Part shown: one piece after another, positions 63,234 through 64,000 of the stretch
Layout of the letters: every line of letters begins with the position of its first letter
Position numbering within the stretch: position 1 is the stretch's first letter
Program-made: the position numbers and the translations under genes
Notes under the pieces: model-generated
The model's database searches: none
What the model was told of the DNA's origin: nothing
Seen by the model: the letters and a program-made list of their open reading frames with translations, nothing else
Assembly: GCF_013620795.1 (NCBI RefSeq)
Contig: NZ_LGLW01000004.1
Location: 558,001 to 622,000, forward strand
Direction: 5' to 3'
From: Pseudomonas sp. Q2-TVG4-2
GTDB taxonomy: Bacteria; Pseudomonadota; Gammaproteobacteria; Pseudomonadales; Pseudomonadaceae
DNA: 64,000 nt

Positions 63234-64000
63234 ATGGCATTTACCGACCCATTCATTCGCCGTCCGGTGCTGGCCAGCGTGATCAGCCTGCTGATCGTGC
63301 TGCTCGGCTTCCAGGCATTCCACAGCTTGGTCATTCGTCAGTATCCGCAGATGGAAAGCGCGCTGATTACCGTGACCACCGCCTATCCCGGCGCCAATGC
63401 GGAAACCATCCAGGGCTATATCACCCAACCTTTGCAACAGAGCCTGGCTAGCGCCGAGGGGGTCGACTACATGACGTCGGTGAGCCAGCAGAACGTGTCG
63501 ACCATTTCGGTTTACGCACGTATCGGGGCTGACACCGACCGACTCTACACGGAGCTATTGAGCCAGGCCAACTCGGTAAAAAACCAGCTGCCGCAGAACG
63601 CCGAGGACCCGGTGCTGAACAAGCAGGCCGCCGACTCCACCGCGCTCATGTACATCAGCTTCTATAGCGAACAGCTGACCAACCCGCAGATCACCGATTA
63701 TCTGTCGCGTGTTATCCAGCCGAAGCTGGCCACCCTGCCCGGCATGGCCGAGGCGGAAATCCTCGGCAACCAGGTGTTTGCCATGCGCCTCTGGCTGGAT
63801 CCGGTGAAACTGGCGGCCTACGGGTTGTCTGCGGGGGACGTAAATGAGGCCGTGCGCAAGTACAACTTCCTCGCCGCGGCTGGCGAGGTGAAGGGGGAAT
63901 ATGTCGTCACCAGCATCAACGCCGACACCGAGCTGAAGACGCCCGAAGCATTCGCCGCCATACCGTTGAAGACCCAAGGCGACAGCCGCGTGCTGCTCGG
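63234..64000 (+). CDS. RND efflux permease (MexW-like), 3' end outside window
   Basis: The first 255 residues of a large inner-membrane RND transporter are present. MAFTDPFIRRPVLASVISLLIVLLGF is the first helix, followed by YPQMESALITVTTAYPGANAETIQGYITQPL, QNVSTISVYARIGADTDRLYTELLSQ and the Q-(L/V)-F-A-M-R-L-W-L-D-P motif, all typical of the multidrug HAE-1 family. AGGGA precedes its start, 28 bases after the fusion-protein gene. The frame is still open at base 64000. Confidence 0.88.
   Translation, partial: MAFTDPFIRRPVLASVISLLIVLLGFQAFHSLVIRQYPQMESALITVTTAYPGANAETIQGYITQPLQQSLASAEGVDYMTSVSQQNVSTISVYARIGADTDRLYTELLSQANSVKNQLPQNAEDPVLNKQAADSTALMYISFYSEQLTNPQITDYLSRVIQPKLATLPGMAEAEILGNQVFAMRLWLDPVKLAAYGLSAGDVNEAVRKYNFLAAAGEVKGEYVVTSINADTELKTPEAFAAIPLKTQGDSRVLL

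Overview
The window is GC-rich chromosomal DNA of a Pseudomonadaceae bacterium, most likely a Stutzerimonas (Pseudomonas stutzeri group) strain. This rests on protein resemblance and on gene orders that I recall from Pseudomonas aeruginosa: the purine-degradation cluster PA1513-PA1524, the bifA-icmP-diheme-imelysin-DUF1513-RND block PA4367-PA4375, and braCDEFG. It is an inference from memory, not a database result.

Layout. (1) 1-12.6 kb: the right arm of a Mu-like transposable prophage, carrying the tail and baseplate module (sheath, tube, frameshifted assembly chaperone, tape measure, gpN, gpP, gp45 spike, gp46, gp47, gp48, fibre, fibre assembly). It ends in a chimeric membrane-protein/Dam-methylase remnant, a small Cas2/SinR-like gene on the opposite strand, and three degenerate TGCCAA boxes that may be transposase sites at the prophage end. 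(2) 12.7-16.2 kb: a PhnCDE-type ABC importer (phosphonate/phosphite family, possibly selenate). (3) 16.7-21.7 kb: the branched-chain amino-acid importer braCDEFG, with a terminator after braC. (4) 22-44.2 kb: a large purine-use island. It encodes 8-oxoguanine deaminase, XdhA/XdhB/XdhC, guanine deaminase, a GntR/FCD regulator, an AzgA-type purine permease, UraH, PuuE, UraD, ureidoglycolate lyase, the membrane urate oxidase-cytochrome c PuuD, two NCS2 permeases and a Tsx-like outer-membrane channel. A LysE exporter and a CPA2 antiporter are interspersed. (5) 44.5-50.9 kb: an acyltransferase, then a dCache chemoreceptor and a diguanylate cyclase with visibly related sensor domains, a periplasmic binding protein and a RutR-like TetR regulator. 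(6) 51-54.6 kb: BifA, a spermidine-synthase-like protein and a broken GGDEF gene. (7) 54.8-60 kb: an imelysin/di-heme oxidoreductase/imelysin/DUF1513 cluster, probably iron-related. (8) 60.1-64 kb: a second chemoreceptor behind a flagellar-type promoter, and the start of a MexVW-like RND efflux pump that runs off the window.

How the parts work together. The purine enzymes make a nearly complete route from guanine to xanthine, urate, 5-hydroxyisourate, OHCU, allantoin and allantoate, and then from ureidoglycolate to glyoxylate plus urea. The allantoate-to-ureidoglycolate step (allantoicase) is missing where P. aeruginosa has it. Palindromes of the form TTGTNNACAA recur upstream of the GntR gene, the AzgA-type permease, uraH, puuE, the second NCS2 permease and the distant TetR/binding-protein pair. 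They look like a purine regulon controlled by the local GntR/FCD protein. The nearby chemoreceptor and diguanylate cyclase may sense the same compounds.

The most interesting items are: the apparent GntR regulon and its extension to 50.15 kb; the shared sensor domain of the chemoreceptor/cyclase pair; the canonical GGGAAAC frameshift site in the Mu-like tail genes; the chimeric methylase and orphan Cas2-like gene at the prophage end; the flagellar promoter with a perfect TetR-like palindrome over its predicted start; and the twin candidate iron boxes in the imelysin cluster. I saw no tRNA, rRNA, CRISPR array or insertion sequence.
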